Below are positions 1 to 6,593 of a stretch of DNA of 25,748 bases, in pieces. The notes below the pieces were generated by a model. That model did no database searches, was not told the origin of the DNA, and saw only the letters and a program-made list of their open reading frames with translations. The DNA is taken from positions 1-25,748 of the forward strand of contig DMEZ01000030.1 of assembly GCA_003450735.1 (NCBI GenBank), read 5' to 3'. The position numbers were made by a program, and so were the translations under genes. The first letter of the stretch is position 1. Each line of letters starts with the position of its first letter. This DNA is from Elusimicrobiota bacterium (GTDB lineage Bacteria; Elusimicrobiota; Elusimicrobia; UBA1565).

Positions 1-527
1 AGGCCGCCCGCTTCATCCGCTTCCTCAACGGCTTCAACATCCCGATCCTGACCCTGGTGGACGTGCCGGGCTACTGGCCCGGCGTCGAGCAGGAGCACCA
101 CGGCATCATCCGGCACGGCGCCAAGCTCCTGCACGCCTACGCCGAGGCGACGGTGCCCAAGGTCACCGTCATCCTGCGCAAGGCCTACGGCGGCGCCTAC
201 ATCGCCATGAGCTCCAAGCACATGCGGGGGGACTTCAATTTCGCCCTGCCCTGCGCCGAGATCGCGGTCATGGGGCCCCGGGGCGCCGTCGAGATCCTCT
301 ACTCCCGCGACATCGCGGCCGCCCCGGACAAGGACGCCCTGCGGGCAAAGCTCAGCAAGGAGTACGAGGTGCGCTTCGCCTCGCCCTACCAGACGGCCTC
401 CACCGGCTCGGTGGACGAGGTCATCGAGCCCTCCCAGATCCGCTACAAGGTCATCCGGGCCTTCAAGTTCCTGCAGGACAAGCGCAAGCCCGGGTCCCAC
501 GAGAACCGAGGGAACATCCCGCTTTGA
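1..527 (+). CDS. Acyl-CoA carboxylase carboxyltransferase (beta) subunit, C-terminal part
   Basis: This is the 3' end of a biotin-dependent acyl-CoA carboxylase beta subunit, most like propionyl-CoA or methylmalonyl-CoA carboxyltransferase. The family moves the carboxyl group from carboxybiotin to an acyl-CoA in the cytoplasm. The reading frame is open from base 3, so the start lies outside the window; about 174 residues are visible. Diagnostic segments are VDVPGYWPGVEQEHHGIIRHGAKLL, seen as VDVPGYWPG followed by EHHGIIRHGAK, then KAYGGAYIAM, AEIAVMGPRGAVEI, and a C-terminal VDEVIEPSQIR before a basic tail. The glycine-rich KAYGGAYIAM segment forms part of the crotonase-fold oxyanion/acyl-CoA site in this family. 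Which acyl-CoA it uses cannot be settled from this fragment. The next gene begins 19 bases after the stop, so the two are probably co-transcribed. Confidence 0.93.
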   Translation, partial: AARFIRFLNGFNIPILTLVDVPGYWPGVEQEHHGIIRHGAKLLHAYAEATVPKVTVILRKAYGGAYIAMSSKHMRGDFNFALPCAEIAVMGPRGAVEILYSRDIAAAPDKDALRAKLSKEYEVRFASPYQTASTGSVDEVIEPSQIRYKVIRAFKFLQDKRKPGSHENRGNIPL

Positions 528-546
528 AGCTGCCTGGGACTCGACG

Positions 547-1470
547 TTGACGGCCTGGGCGTCCGTACCGCTGCGCCTGCTGCTGAGCGCGCTGGCCCTG
601 GGGACGGCCTGCCTTCCGCGCCGCTTCGAGCTCTGGGCCGGTCCCATCCTGGGGCGTCTCGTGCTTTGGCTGGGCCTCTTCAAGCGGAAGACCGTCCGCG
701 ACAATATCCGCCGCTGCTTCCCGGAGCTCGACGAGGCCGCCTGGAAGACCCTGATCCGGCGCAACTTCGAGCACTACGGCATCCTGTTCTTCGAATTCAC
801 CCATTTCTTCTCGCCCTTCCCCGGCCATTACCGCCGCTACGCCCTGCGCAACTGCTCGCTCGAAGGGCTCGAGAACTGGGAGCGGGCCCGGGTTAAGGGC
901 AAGGGGATCCTCTTCGTCTCCTGCCACATCGGGTTCTGGGAGATGGTGGCCGCGGCCGCCGGGCTGACCGGCCAGCCGATCACCATCGTCACCACCGTCC
1001 TCAAGCCCGCGTGGCTCGACCGGAAGATCACCGAGTGCCGCCTTTCCACCGGCGTGAGCGCGGCGTACCACCCCGGCTCCGTCCCGGCCGTCCTGCGGGC
1101 CCTGCGAAAGGGGGAAGCCGTCGCCTTCATGAACGACCAGTATTTCCGGCCCCCGATGGGCCTCCCGGTCCGCTTCTTCGGCGTCCAGGTGGACACCTTG
1201 GCGGCCGTCGCCACGCTGGCCCAGCGGACGGGAGCCGCGATCCTGCCGGGGTGGGGCTGGCGGGACGAGAACGGAGTCATGCGCGTGCGCATCGAGCCGG
1301 AGCTCGAGTTCGGGGCCGATCTCGGGGACGTGGTGAAGACCACCCAGGCCATCGCCTCGAAAGTCGAAAGCTGGGTGCGGGCGCGTCCCGAACAATGGCT
1401 CTGGATGCACCGCCGCTTCAAGAACGTATCCTGGCCGGCAGACCACAAAACGCCCCCCTCGAATAATTAA
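547..1470 (+). CDS. LpxL/HtrB-family lysophospholipid/lipid A acyltransferase
   Basis: A 307-residue inner-membrane acyltransferase of the LpxL/HtrB (lauroyl/myristoyl acyltransferase) family, which acylates lipid A precursors or related lipids. A hydrophobic N-terminal segment (about residues 6-22) is followed by the conserved HX4E catalytic motif HIGFWE at 127-132. Further on come FMNDQYF, PVRFFG and a C-terminal WMHRRFK, all typical of the family. The length is normal. The start chosen is TTG at 547; there is no in-frame ATG or GTG close by, and the Shine-Dalgarno sequence is weak. It lies 19 bases after the carboxyltransferase gene. The gene implies an outer membrane with lipid A-like material, although no other lipid A gene is in view, so the acceptor is inferred. 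Confidence 0.88.
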   Translation: MTAWASVPLRLLLSALALGTACLPRRFELWAGPILGRLVLWLGLFKRKTVRDNIRRCFPELDEAAWKTLIRRNFEHYGILFFEFTHFFSPFPGHYRRYALRNCSLEGLENWERARVKGKGILFVSCHIGFWEMVAAAAGLTGQPITIVTTVLKPAWLDRKITECRLSTGVSAAYHPGSVPAVLRALRKGEAVAFMNDQYFRPPMGLPVRFFGVQVDTLAAVATLAQRTGAAILPGWGWRDENGVMRVRIEPELEFGADLGDVVKTTQAIASKVESWVRARPEQWLWMHRRFKNVSWPADHKTPPSNN

Positions 1471-1519
1471 GTTCATTACTACTGATTGATTAATTTGTAT
1501 TATTGTCATTACTAATGAC
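1471..1519 (+). promoter_or_regulatory. AT-rich promoter/operator region with repeated TCATTACTA and a 15-bp palindrome
   Basis: This stretch is strikingly AT-rich in an otherwise GC-rich window. The 9-mer TCATTACTA occurs at 1473-1481 and again at 1506-1514, 33 bases apart (about three helical turns). The second copy lies in a palindrome at 1505-1519, GTCATTA-C-TAATGAC, which covers the ATG at 1515. A repressor-type operator for the downstream ATPase gene is inferred. No good -35/-10 pair stands out. Confidence 0.4.
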
Positions 1520-2546
1520 TATCCTCCTGCGCGAGCAGGCCGCGGCCTTCCTGCGCCGGCCAAGCGGGCTCCTGCGCGAAGGCTTGGACACCCTGGCGGG
1601 CCTCCCCCGGCGCTATTCCGTCTCCGCCCTCGTCGGCGTGCGGCGCTGCGGCAAGACCGTCCTGCTCCGCCAGCTCTCGCGCCGCCTCGGCGAGAGCCGC
1701 TGCCACTACTGCGACCTCGAGGACGAGCGCCTCCTGGGCTTCTCCGCCGCGAGTTTCGACGGGCTGATCGAGGCGCTCACGGAGTCCTTCGGCGAGCGCA
1801 GAACGCTGCTCCTCGACGGATTGACGGCCGTCCCGGACTGGAAGGCCCTCCTGCGGCGGGCGCGCGAGCGGCGCCTGCGGGTGGTGTTCACAGCGGCCGC
1901 CGTCTCCTCCGAGGTGCCGCATCTGCGCCTGCATCCCTATTCCTTCCGCGAGTTCGTCCGGCTCCACGGCGCCTCCCCCGAGCGGGGCCTCGAGAACCCG
2001 ACCCAGCGCGGCCGGCTCCGCGCCCTGTTCGCGCGCTACCTGTCCGAGGGGGGGATGCCGGCCCCGGGCGCCTATGAGCGCGTCCTCTACCGGGACATCG
2101 CCGCCCGGCACGGCGTCCGGCAGCTGGACGCCCTCCGCGGCTTCCTGCTCGAGCTGACGACCCACCCGGGCCGCACGGCGCCCTTCTCGGAGCTGAAGCG
2201 GCGCTTCGGCCTCGGGAGCCTGAACACCCTCAAGACCTGGCTGTCCTGGACCCTGGAGAGCGGCCTCCTCTTCGCCGTCCCGGCCCGGGGGCCGGGCCAC
2301 CCCCGCCTCTACTGCGCCGACCATGCCCTGGTCGGAGCGCTCCCGCGCGAGAGAGCGCTGGAGAACGCCGTCGCCCTCGAGCTGCTGCGCCGCGGCTTCA
2401 AAGTCTCCCACGAGGACGGCGTCTTCGTCTGCGCGGCCAAGGGCCGCGCCGCGCTTCGCCTGCTCCTGCGCGACGGGGAGGTGATGCCTCCGGGCCGGCC
2501 CGCGCAGCGCCTCCCCGCGTGGGAGTGGCTTATCCGACGCGGCTAG
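1515..2546 (+). CDS. Degenerate AAA+ ATPase, DUF4143-like
   Basis: A 343-residue protein resembling the P-loop ATPases that carry a C-terminal DUF4143 domain. Residues 41-48 form a Walker A motif (GVRRCGKT), followed by HYCDLEDERLL as in that family. The Walker B-like strand is TLLLDGL at 97-103, with glycine at 102 where the family has a catalytic glutamate. The usual sensor (GSS-like) and arginine (GR) positions are replaced by FTAAAVSSEVPHLRL, although the following YSFREFVRL is kept. The C-terminus has the ENAVALELLRRGF entry of the nuclease-like domain but lacks the usual acidic residues. ATP binding is plausible and hydrolysis doubtful. The start chosen is ATG 1515; TTG 1503 would add four residues, and neither has a Shine-Dalgarno sequence. 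The cellular role is unknown. Confidence 0.72.
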   Translation: MTILLREQAAAFLRRPSGLLREGLDTLAGLPRRYSVSALVGVRRCGKTVLLRQLSRRLGESRCHYCDLEDERLLGFSAASFDGLIEALTESFGERRTLLLDGLTAVPDWKALLRRARERRLRVVFTAAAVSSEVPHLRLHPYSFREFVRLHGASPERGLENPTQRGRLRALFARYLSEGGMPAPGAYERVLYRDIAARHGVRQLDALRGFLLELTTHPGRTAPFSELKRRFGLGSLNTLKTWLSWTLESGLLFAVPARGPGHPRLYCADHALVGALPRERALENAVALELLRRGFKVSHEDGVFVCAAKGRAALRLLLRDGEVMPPGRPAQRLPAWEWLIRRG

Positions 2547-2604
2547 TCTAAAGTCCTACGGGAGACCGGCCCCTCCGGCCCATGCCGCGCATTAAGCCCT
2601 CTGG

Positions 2605-2610
2605 TACAAT
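2605..2610 (+). promoter_or_regulatory. Probable -10 box of the secreted-protein gene
   Basis: TACAAT lies 26 bases before the ATG at 2637, and GGAGGTG at 2628-2634 forms a clear ribosome-binding site. No convincing -35 box is present at 16-18 bases upstream. The ribosome-binding site decides for the ATG at 2637 rather than the in-frame ATG at 2625. Confidence 0.4.
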
Positions 2611-2636
2611 CCCATCAGACTCTCATGGAGGTGTGG

Positions 2637-3167
2637 ATGAAGAAGATGACCGCGCTGCTGTCTCTCGCCGCGATGGCTCTTTCCGCCGTTTCCTACGCCG
2701 GAGAGACGAGCACGATCGAACAGGCCGCCTCGGACGTCCAGGCGACCCTCCAGCAGGCCCAGAAGGACGCTTCGGCCGAGAAGGCCGCCTTCCAGGCCGC
2801 CTCCGTCACCGGCATGTGGGTGGAGACGGACTGCAAGAAGTTCGTCTTCGACGAGAACAGCCCCGCCGTCTCCCGGCCGCAGGACTTCCGCAGCGAGACC
2901 TGGCTCGAGGAGTGCGACAACATCCCGCTCCCCAACCCGCCCGGCGGCGGCATCTGCATCCCGCGCAGGCGCCTGCTCCGCGCCGACATCCGGACGGTCC
3001 AGGTCCAAGTCCAGGGGCGCAGCGCTCCCGGCCCGAAGGAGGTCTTCGAGGTCTGCCTCTGGGGCGCGTCCCTGAGCCTTAAGGTCAAGCAGTCCCCCAA
3101 CAAATACAGCGTCGCGGAGAAGAACGAGCCCGTCTTCAACAGCACCCTGGTGCTGACCAAGAAGTAG
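2637..3167 (+). CDS. Secreted protein of unknown function with four cysteines
   Basis: I do not recognise this 176-residue protein. It begins with a clear signal peptide, MKKMTALLSLAAMALSAVSYA, with probable cleavage after SYA. A charged helical stretch rich in alanine, glutamine and lysine (about 25-55) follows. The rest looks like a compact beta-rich domain with four cysteines, in ETDCKKF, LEECDN, GGICIPRR and EVCLWG, enough for two disulfides in the periplasm. The start at ATG 2637 is supported by GGAGGTG immediately upstream and by the quality of the signal peptide. The gene ends eight bases before an alpha/beta hydrolase gene and is probably co-transcribed with it; the context does not reveal a function. 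Confidence 0.75.
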   Translation: MKKMTALLSLAAMALSAVSYAGETSTIEQAASDVQATLQQAQKDASAEKAAFQAASVTGMWVETDCKKFVFDENSPAVSRPQDFRSETWLEECDNIPLPNPPGGGICIPRRRLLRADIRTVQVQVQGRSAPGPKEVFEVCLWGASLSLKVKQSPNKYSVAEKNEPVFNSTLVLTKK

Positions 3168-3174
3168 ACGGCGC

Positions 3175-3888
3175 GTGCCGGTCTTCCTGCTGGTGCACGG
3201 CGCGCAGCACGGCGCTTGGTGCTGGGACAAGACCCTCGAACGCCTGCGAGCGCTCGGCCACGAGGCCCACGCCATCGACCTGCCCGGCCACGGCGACGAC
3301 GACACGCCCCGGGCCGAGATCCGCCTGGCCTGCTACCAGCGCGCGGTCGTCGACTACGCGGAGGAGGCCGGCCTCCGGGACCTGGTGCTCGTGGGGCACT
3401 CGGCCGGAGGGGTCGTGCTGACTCTGGCCGTGCCGCCCATCGCCGCGCGCATGCGGATGGCGGTGTTCCTCGCGGCCCTCGTGCCCAACCCGGGCGAGTG
3501 CATCTTCGACCTGCTCCCGGGGGAGCTCCGCTCGCGCTACGCCCGGGAAGCCGCGAACGATCCGGGCTTCAGCGTGAGATCCTCTTTCGAGCGCGCGCGG
3601 GAGATCTTCTTCGAGGAGCTCGACGGGGAGGAAGCCCGGGCGGCCTACTCCCGGCTGACGCCGGAGCCGTTCAAGCCGTTCGGGGAGGCGGTCCCCAACG
3701 GGCAGTTCTTCGACCTAGCCGTCCCTCGGGAGTACATCCTCTGCACCCGGGACCTTGCCGTCCCGCGGGAGCGGGCGCTCGAATCCGCCCGGCGCCTGGG
3801 CGTGGCTCCGCTCTCCCTCGACTCGGGGCACGACGCGATGCTCTCCCACCCGAAGGAGCTCGCGGAGCTCCTTTCCCGCATCGCCTAG
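3175..3888 (+). CDS. Alpha/beta hydrolase (plant methylesterase/EstC-like)
   Basis: A 237-residue cytoplasmic alpha/beta-fold hydrolase. The N-terminus FLLVHGAQHGAWCWDK supplies the oxyanion-hole HG region, and IDLPGHGDDDTP is typical of the AB_hydrolase_6 group that includes EstC-type esterases and plant methylesterases. The nucleophile elbow is GHSAGG with Ser76. Asp193 in CTRDLAVP is a likely acid, and His219 in DSGHDAM completes the triad. The start is a GTG at 3175, eight bases after the previous stop; there is no strong Shine-Dalgarno sequence, so translational coupling is possible. Length is normal. The substrate cannot be named. The gene converges with the minus-strand operon ending at 4055. 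Confidence 0.88.
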   Translation: MPVFLLVHGAQHGAWCWDKTLERLRALGHEAHAIDLPGHGDDDTPRAEIRLACYQRAVVDYAEEAGLRDLVLVGHSAGGVVLTLAVPPIAARMRMAVFLAALVPNPGECIFDLLPGELRSRYAREAANDPGFSVRSSFERAREIFFEELDGEEARAAYSRLTPEPFKPFGEAVPNGQFFDLAVPREYILCTRDLAVPRERALESARRLGVAPLSLDSGHDAMLSHPKELAELLSRIA

Positions 3889-3890
3889 CC

Positions 3891-4056
3891 AGCAGGCCGC
3901 TGAAAACCCTCCTCGAGCGCGAGGGGTGACGGCGATGGGTCGGATCGGCCGGTTGCGCAGCCACTGGACTCAGGCGAGAAGCGAGCAGAGGCCGATGGGC
4001 CCCATCGCCGGCAGGACCCGTCGCGCCATATACGGAAAGGTTTTCAGCGGCCTGCT
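3891..4056. mobile_element. 166-bp MITE-like element with 18-bp terminal inverted repeats
   Basis: AGCAGGCCGCTGAAAACC at 3891-3908 is repeated perfectly inverted at 4039-4056. The 130-bp interior encodes no recognisable protein but contains a 15-base palindrome (CGATGGG-C-CCCATCG). The left end starts two bases after the stop of the hydrolase gene. The right end supplies the first two bases, on the minus strand the last two, of the TAG stop of the convergent gene. No clear target-site duplication is visible. It could be a non-autonomous transposon remnant, a bidirectional terminator, or the first serving as the second. Confidence 0.55.
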
Positions 4057-5587
4057 AATCCGCCATCCACCCCGCCGACTGCTGGAGCAGGGCCCGTCGC
4101 ACGAACAGGCCGGATTCGGCGGCGAGCGCGTCGACAGGGTTGTCGTCGTCGGTGAGCAGGCGGGCCCGGGCGGTCTCGGAAGGCGCGTCGAGTCCTTCCA
4201 GGAAGCTGCCCTGCACTTTCGCGTAGTAGTCCGCCAGCTCGGGGCGGCCCCGGGCGGGCTCGCGCCGGAAGAGGAGCGGGGCGTCGGAGGCGAAGAAGGT
4301 CAGGTTCACGGTGCTGCTGCGCGGGTCGTGGCCCGAGCTCGCGGCCAGCACCCGGACGTGCCGGAAGGACGCCTTGAGCGTGCGCTCCACGGAGCGCCGG
4401 AGGTCCGCCTTGGCGCCGAGGGCGAAGCCGATGACGTTGAGCGAGAGCACGCCTTCCGGCTTCAGGCGACGGGCGGCGGCCTCGAATGCCTCGCGCGTGA
4501 AGAGGTGGATGGGGTGCTGGTCGCCGTTGAAGGCGTCCACCACGATGAAGTCGTAGCCGGGCCCCGGGCGCTCCAGCGCACGGCGGCCGTCTTCCAGGCG
4601 CACCTCCCCGCTGGGCTCGAAGCCGAACCAGTCTCGGGCGACTTCGACGACCTTCCCATCGATCTCGACCGCGTCCGTCTCGATCCCGTAGTAGCGGCGG
4701 TAGCGGTCCACCAGGCTGCCGCCCCCGAGCCCGACGAGGAGGGCCCGCGTCCCCTCGGGCCGCAGGAACGGCAGCAGCTCGAAGGAGCGGATGTAGTCCG
4801 ACGTGCTCTCGAGGGTCTTCAGATCCACGACGGTGTTGGGCATCCCGTCGATGTAGAACACCCGCTTGCCCCAAGCTTCGACGTCCACGACCTTCAAGTC
4901 GCCGTAGAAGGACCGGGCATGGAACCGCACGGCCGCGTCCGCCGGCCCCGGCCGCAGGGCCGTCCAGCCGCCCAGCCCCAGGCCCGCCAGCAGGAGGAAC
5001 GCCGCGGGGCGCGGGGCTCGGCGGCCCGACCACCAGCAGTAGGCCGCGAGCGCCATGAGCCCCGCTCCGAGCCCGCCGAGGAGGGCGCCGACTCCGAAGC
5101 CCGGGATCAGCCAGAACCCCGCGGCGAGGGCTCCCGCCACGCTCCCGGCGGTGGAGACGGCGCTCACCCAGCCGGCCGCGCGCCCGACCCGGGAGAGTTC
5201 GGTGACGCGCAGGCGGATGAGCAGGGGCCCGGCCGCGCCCAGGCAGGCCAGCGGCAGGGCGAGCAGGACGGCGGCCGCGCAGAGGGCCCCGGCCTGGACG
5301 CCGAAGACGGCCGAGCCGAGCAGCACCGACCGGCGCATCCAGGGCACGAGGAACAGCCACGCGGCGGCGGCCGCGAGCAGGCCCCCGAGCGCGGGCAGGG
5401 GACGGCGCTTGTCCGCGAGCCAGCCGCCCCCGGCGTAGCCGACGGCCAAGGCCGCCAGAGTGACGGTGATCACCGACGACCAGACGTAGACCGTGGCCCC
5501 GTAGAAGGGGGAGATGAGACGGGCGCCGAGGATCTCCAGGACCAGGACCGCGGCCCCGCAGAGGAAGGCGAGGAGCGCCTCCCTCAC
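4055..5587 (-). CDS. Membrane-bound spermidine synthase-like methyltransferase-fold protein
   Basis: A 510-residue fused-type spermidine/spermine synthase homologue. The N-terminal 200 residues hold several hydrophobic segments (EALLAFLCGAAVLVLEILG onward), forming a polytopic membrane domain. The C-terminal half is the synthase/methyltransferase fold, with the nucleotide-binding loop GLGGGS at 286-291, the acidic strand end DAVEID, and VVDAFNGDQHP in the active-site region. In soluble enzymes these residues bind decarboxylated S-adenosylmethionine and putrescine; whether this membrane form makes polyamines is unproven. The start chosen is GTG 5587, which overlaps the TGA of the DUF192 gene (GTGA) and indicates translational coupling. 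It is the last gene of a five-gene minus-strand operon, and its stop lies in the right end of the inverted-repeat element. Confidence 0.85.
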   Translation of the reverse strand: MREALLAFLCGAAVLVLEILGARLISPFYGATVYVWSSVITVTLAALAVGYAGGGWLADKRRPLPALGGLLAAAAAWLFLVPWMRRSVLLGSAVFGVQAGALCAAAVLLALPLACLGAAGPLLIRLRVTELSRVGRAAGWVSAVSTAGSVAGALAAGFWLIPGFGVGALLGGLGAGLMALAAYCWWSGRRAPRPAAFLLLAGLGLGGWTALRPGPADAAVRFHARSFYGDLKVVDVEAWGKRVFYIDGMPNTVVDLKTLESTSDYIRSFELLPFLRPEGTRALLVGLGGGSLVDRYRRYYGIETDAVEIDGKVVEVARDWFGFEPSGEVRLEDGRRALERPGPGYDFIVVDAFNGDQHPIHLFTREAFEAAARRLKPEGVLSLNVIGFALGAKADLRRSVERTLKASFRHVRVLAASSGHDPRSSTVNLTFFASDAPLLFRREPARGRPELADYYAKVQGSFLEGLDAPSETARARLLTDDDNPVDALAAESGLFVRRALLQQSAGWMAD

Positions 5588-6111
5588 CGGTCGACCGCCT
5601 TCCACTCGAAGTCGAGCTTGGAGCCCACCCCGACCTTGTGGCGCAGGGCCGCGCCGGCGGGCAGCTCGAGCACGTACTGCCCCAGGCCCGAACGCCGGGC
5701 GACTTCGTCGTCGCTCATCTGGGCGGCGGACTTCGGGACGTCCCGGTGGACGCCGGACACTTTCTTGTCCCGGGTGATCCAGACCATGTCGAGGTCCACG
5801 AAGGTGTTCTTCATCCAGAACTGAAGCCCCTGCTCCTGCGGGAAGACGAAGAGCATGCCGTACTCCTTGGGGAGGGACTTCCGGTGCATGAGGCCGATCT
5901 CGCGGTTCTCGGGCGTATCGGCCACCTCCACGAAGAGCACCTCGCCGTCGGGCAGGCGCAGCTTCGTGGTCGGCAGGATCGACAGGCGCGGCTCCGGGAC
6001 GAGCGCCGGCGCCTGGAGCGAAGGCGGGGCGCTCAGGACGGGAGGCTGGGCCTCGGGCTTGCAGGCGGCCAGGGCCGCCAGCGTGCAGGCTAGGACGATC
6101 GATCGTCTCAT
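5584..6111 (-). CDS. DUF192 lipoprotein
   Basis: A 175-residue predicted lipoprotein of the DUF192 family. The signal peptide ends in a lipobox-like LAALAAC with Cys17, followed by a proline- and alanine-rich linker to about residue 50. The DUF192 domain then shows its characteristic segments: ADTPENREIGLMHRKSLP, GMLFVFPQEQGLQFWMKNT (one continuous block), DLDMVWI, and VLELPAG near the end. The biochemical role of the family is not established. The length is normal for secreted members. ATG 6111 overlaps the TGA of the preceding gene (ATGA), and its own TGA overlaps the GTG of the synthase-like gene, so expression is closely tied to its neighbours. Confidence 0.88.
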   Translation of the reverse strand: MRRSIVLACTLAALAACKPEAQPPVLSAPPSLQAPALVPEPRLSILPTTKLRLPDGEVLFVEVADTPENREIGLMHRKSLPKEYGMLFVFPQEQGLQFWMKNTFVDLDMVWITRDKKVSGVHRDVPKSAAQMSDDEVARRSGLGQYVLELPAGAALRHKVGVGSKLDFEWKAVDR

Positions 6112-6593
6112 GGTCTTCCTCCAGGATGCGGGGGGGACTCGAAGGGGGACACCCTCACGAGGCCGTCGAGCCGGAGGACGGCCAGGCGGTCGTCCTCGAG
6201 GGCCCGCTCCTCCAGCGAGTCATAATCCGCCCCAAGCGACTCGGCGAGCGCGCGCAGGGCCTCGCCTTTCTCGCGCCGCGCCGCCAGGTAGGCCAGGGGC
6301 TTGCCGCTGCGCTCCGCCAGCCGGATGAGCAGGAGGAGCTCGAGCTTGTAGTAGCCGCGCTGGGCGAACCGGGAGAGTTCGGCCGCGGGCGAGGCCGTGG
6401 AGACCCCGATGAGCGCCCAGGTCGTCGAGTCGAAGCAGAGGCTGAGCGCGAGGGCGAGGGGCGTGTAAGTCGAGCGCTCGGGCAGGCTCCCGCCGCCCAG
6501 GAAGAGGTCCGGCCCCGCCGACGCCCCGACGTCCACCTGGGCGCGGCAGGGCGCCGCCAGCGCGAGCGCCGCCAGGAGGAGCAGGATCCTCAT
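6108..6593 (-). CDS. Small exported protein of unknown function
   Basis: I do not recognise this 161-residue protein. It starts with a signal peptide, MRILLLLAALALAAPCRA, with cleavage likely after CRA; the cysteine context does not fit a lipobox well. A short glycine/serine-rich region follows, then a predominantly helical part (RGYYKLELLLLIRLAERSG and onward) rich in leucine, alanine and charged residues, and a proline-rich tail. The ATG at 6593 overlaps the TGA of the upstream gene (ATGA), and its TGA overlaps the ATG of the DUF192 gene. Such coupling suggests the three cell-envelope proteins of this operon are made together. Confidence 0.72.
   Translation of the reverse strand: MRILLLLAALALAAPCRAQVDVGASAGPDLFLGGGSLPERSTYTPLALALSLCFDSTTWALIGVSTASPAAELSRFAQRGYYKLELLLLIRLAERSGKPLAYLAARREKGEALRALAESLGADYDSLEERALEDDRLAVLRLDGLVRVSPFESPPHPGGRP

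Noticed and set aside
3755..5824. Very long plus-strand open frame opposite the spermidine-synthase-like and DUF192 genes
   Set aside because: It has no recognisable domain, is rich in Arg, Pro, Gly and Glu, and lies opposite clear genes; long antisense frames are expected at this GC content.
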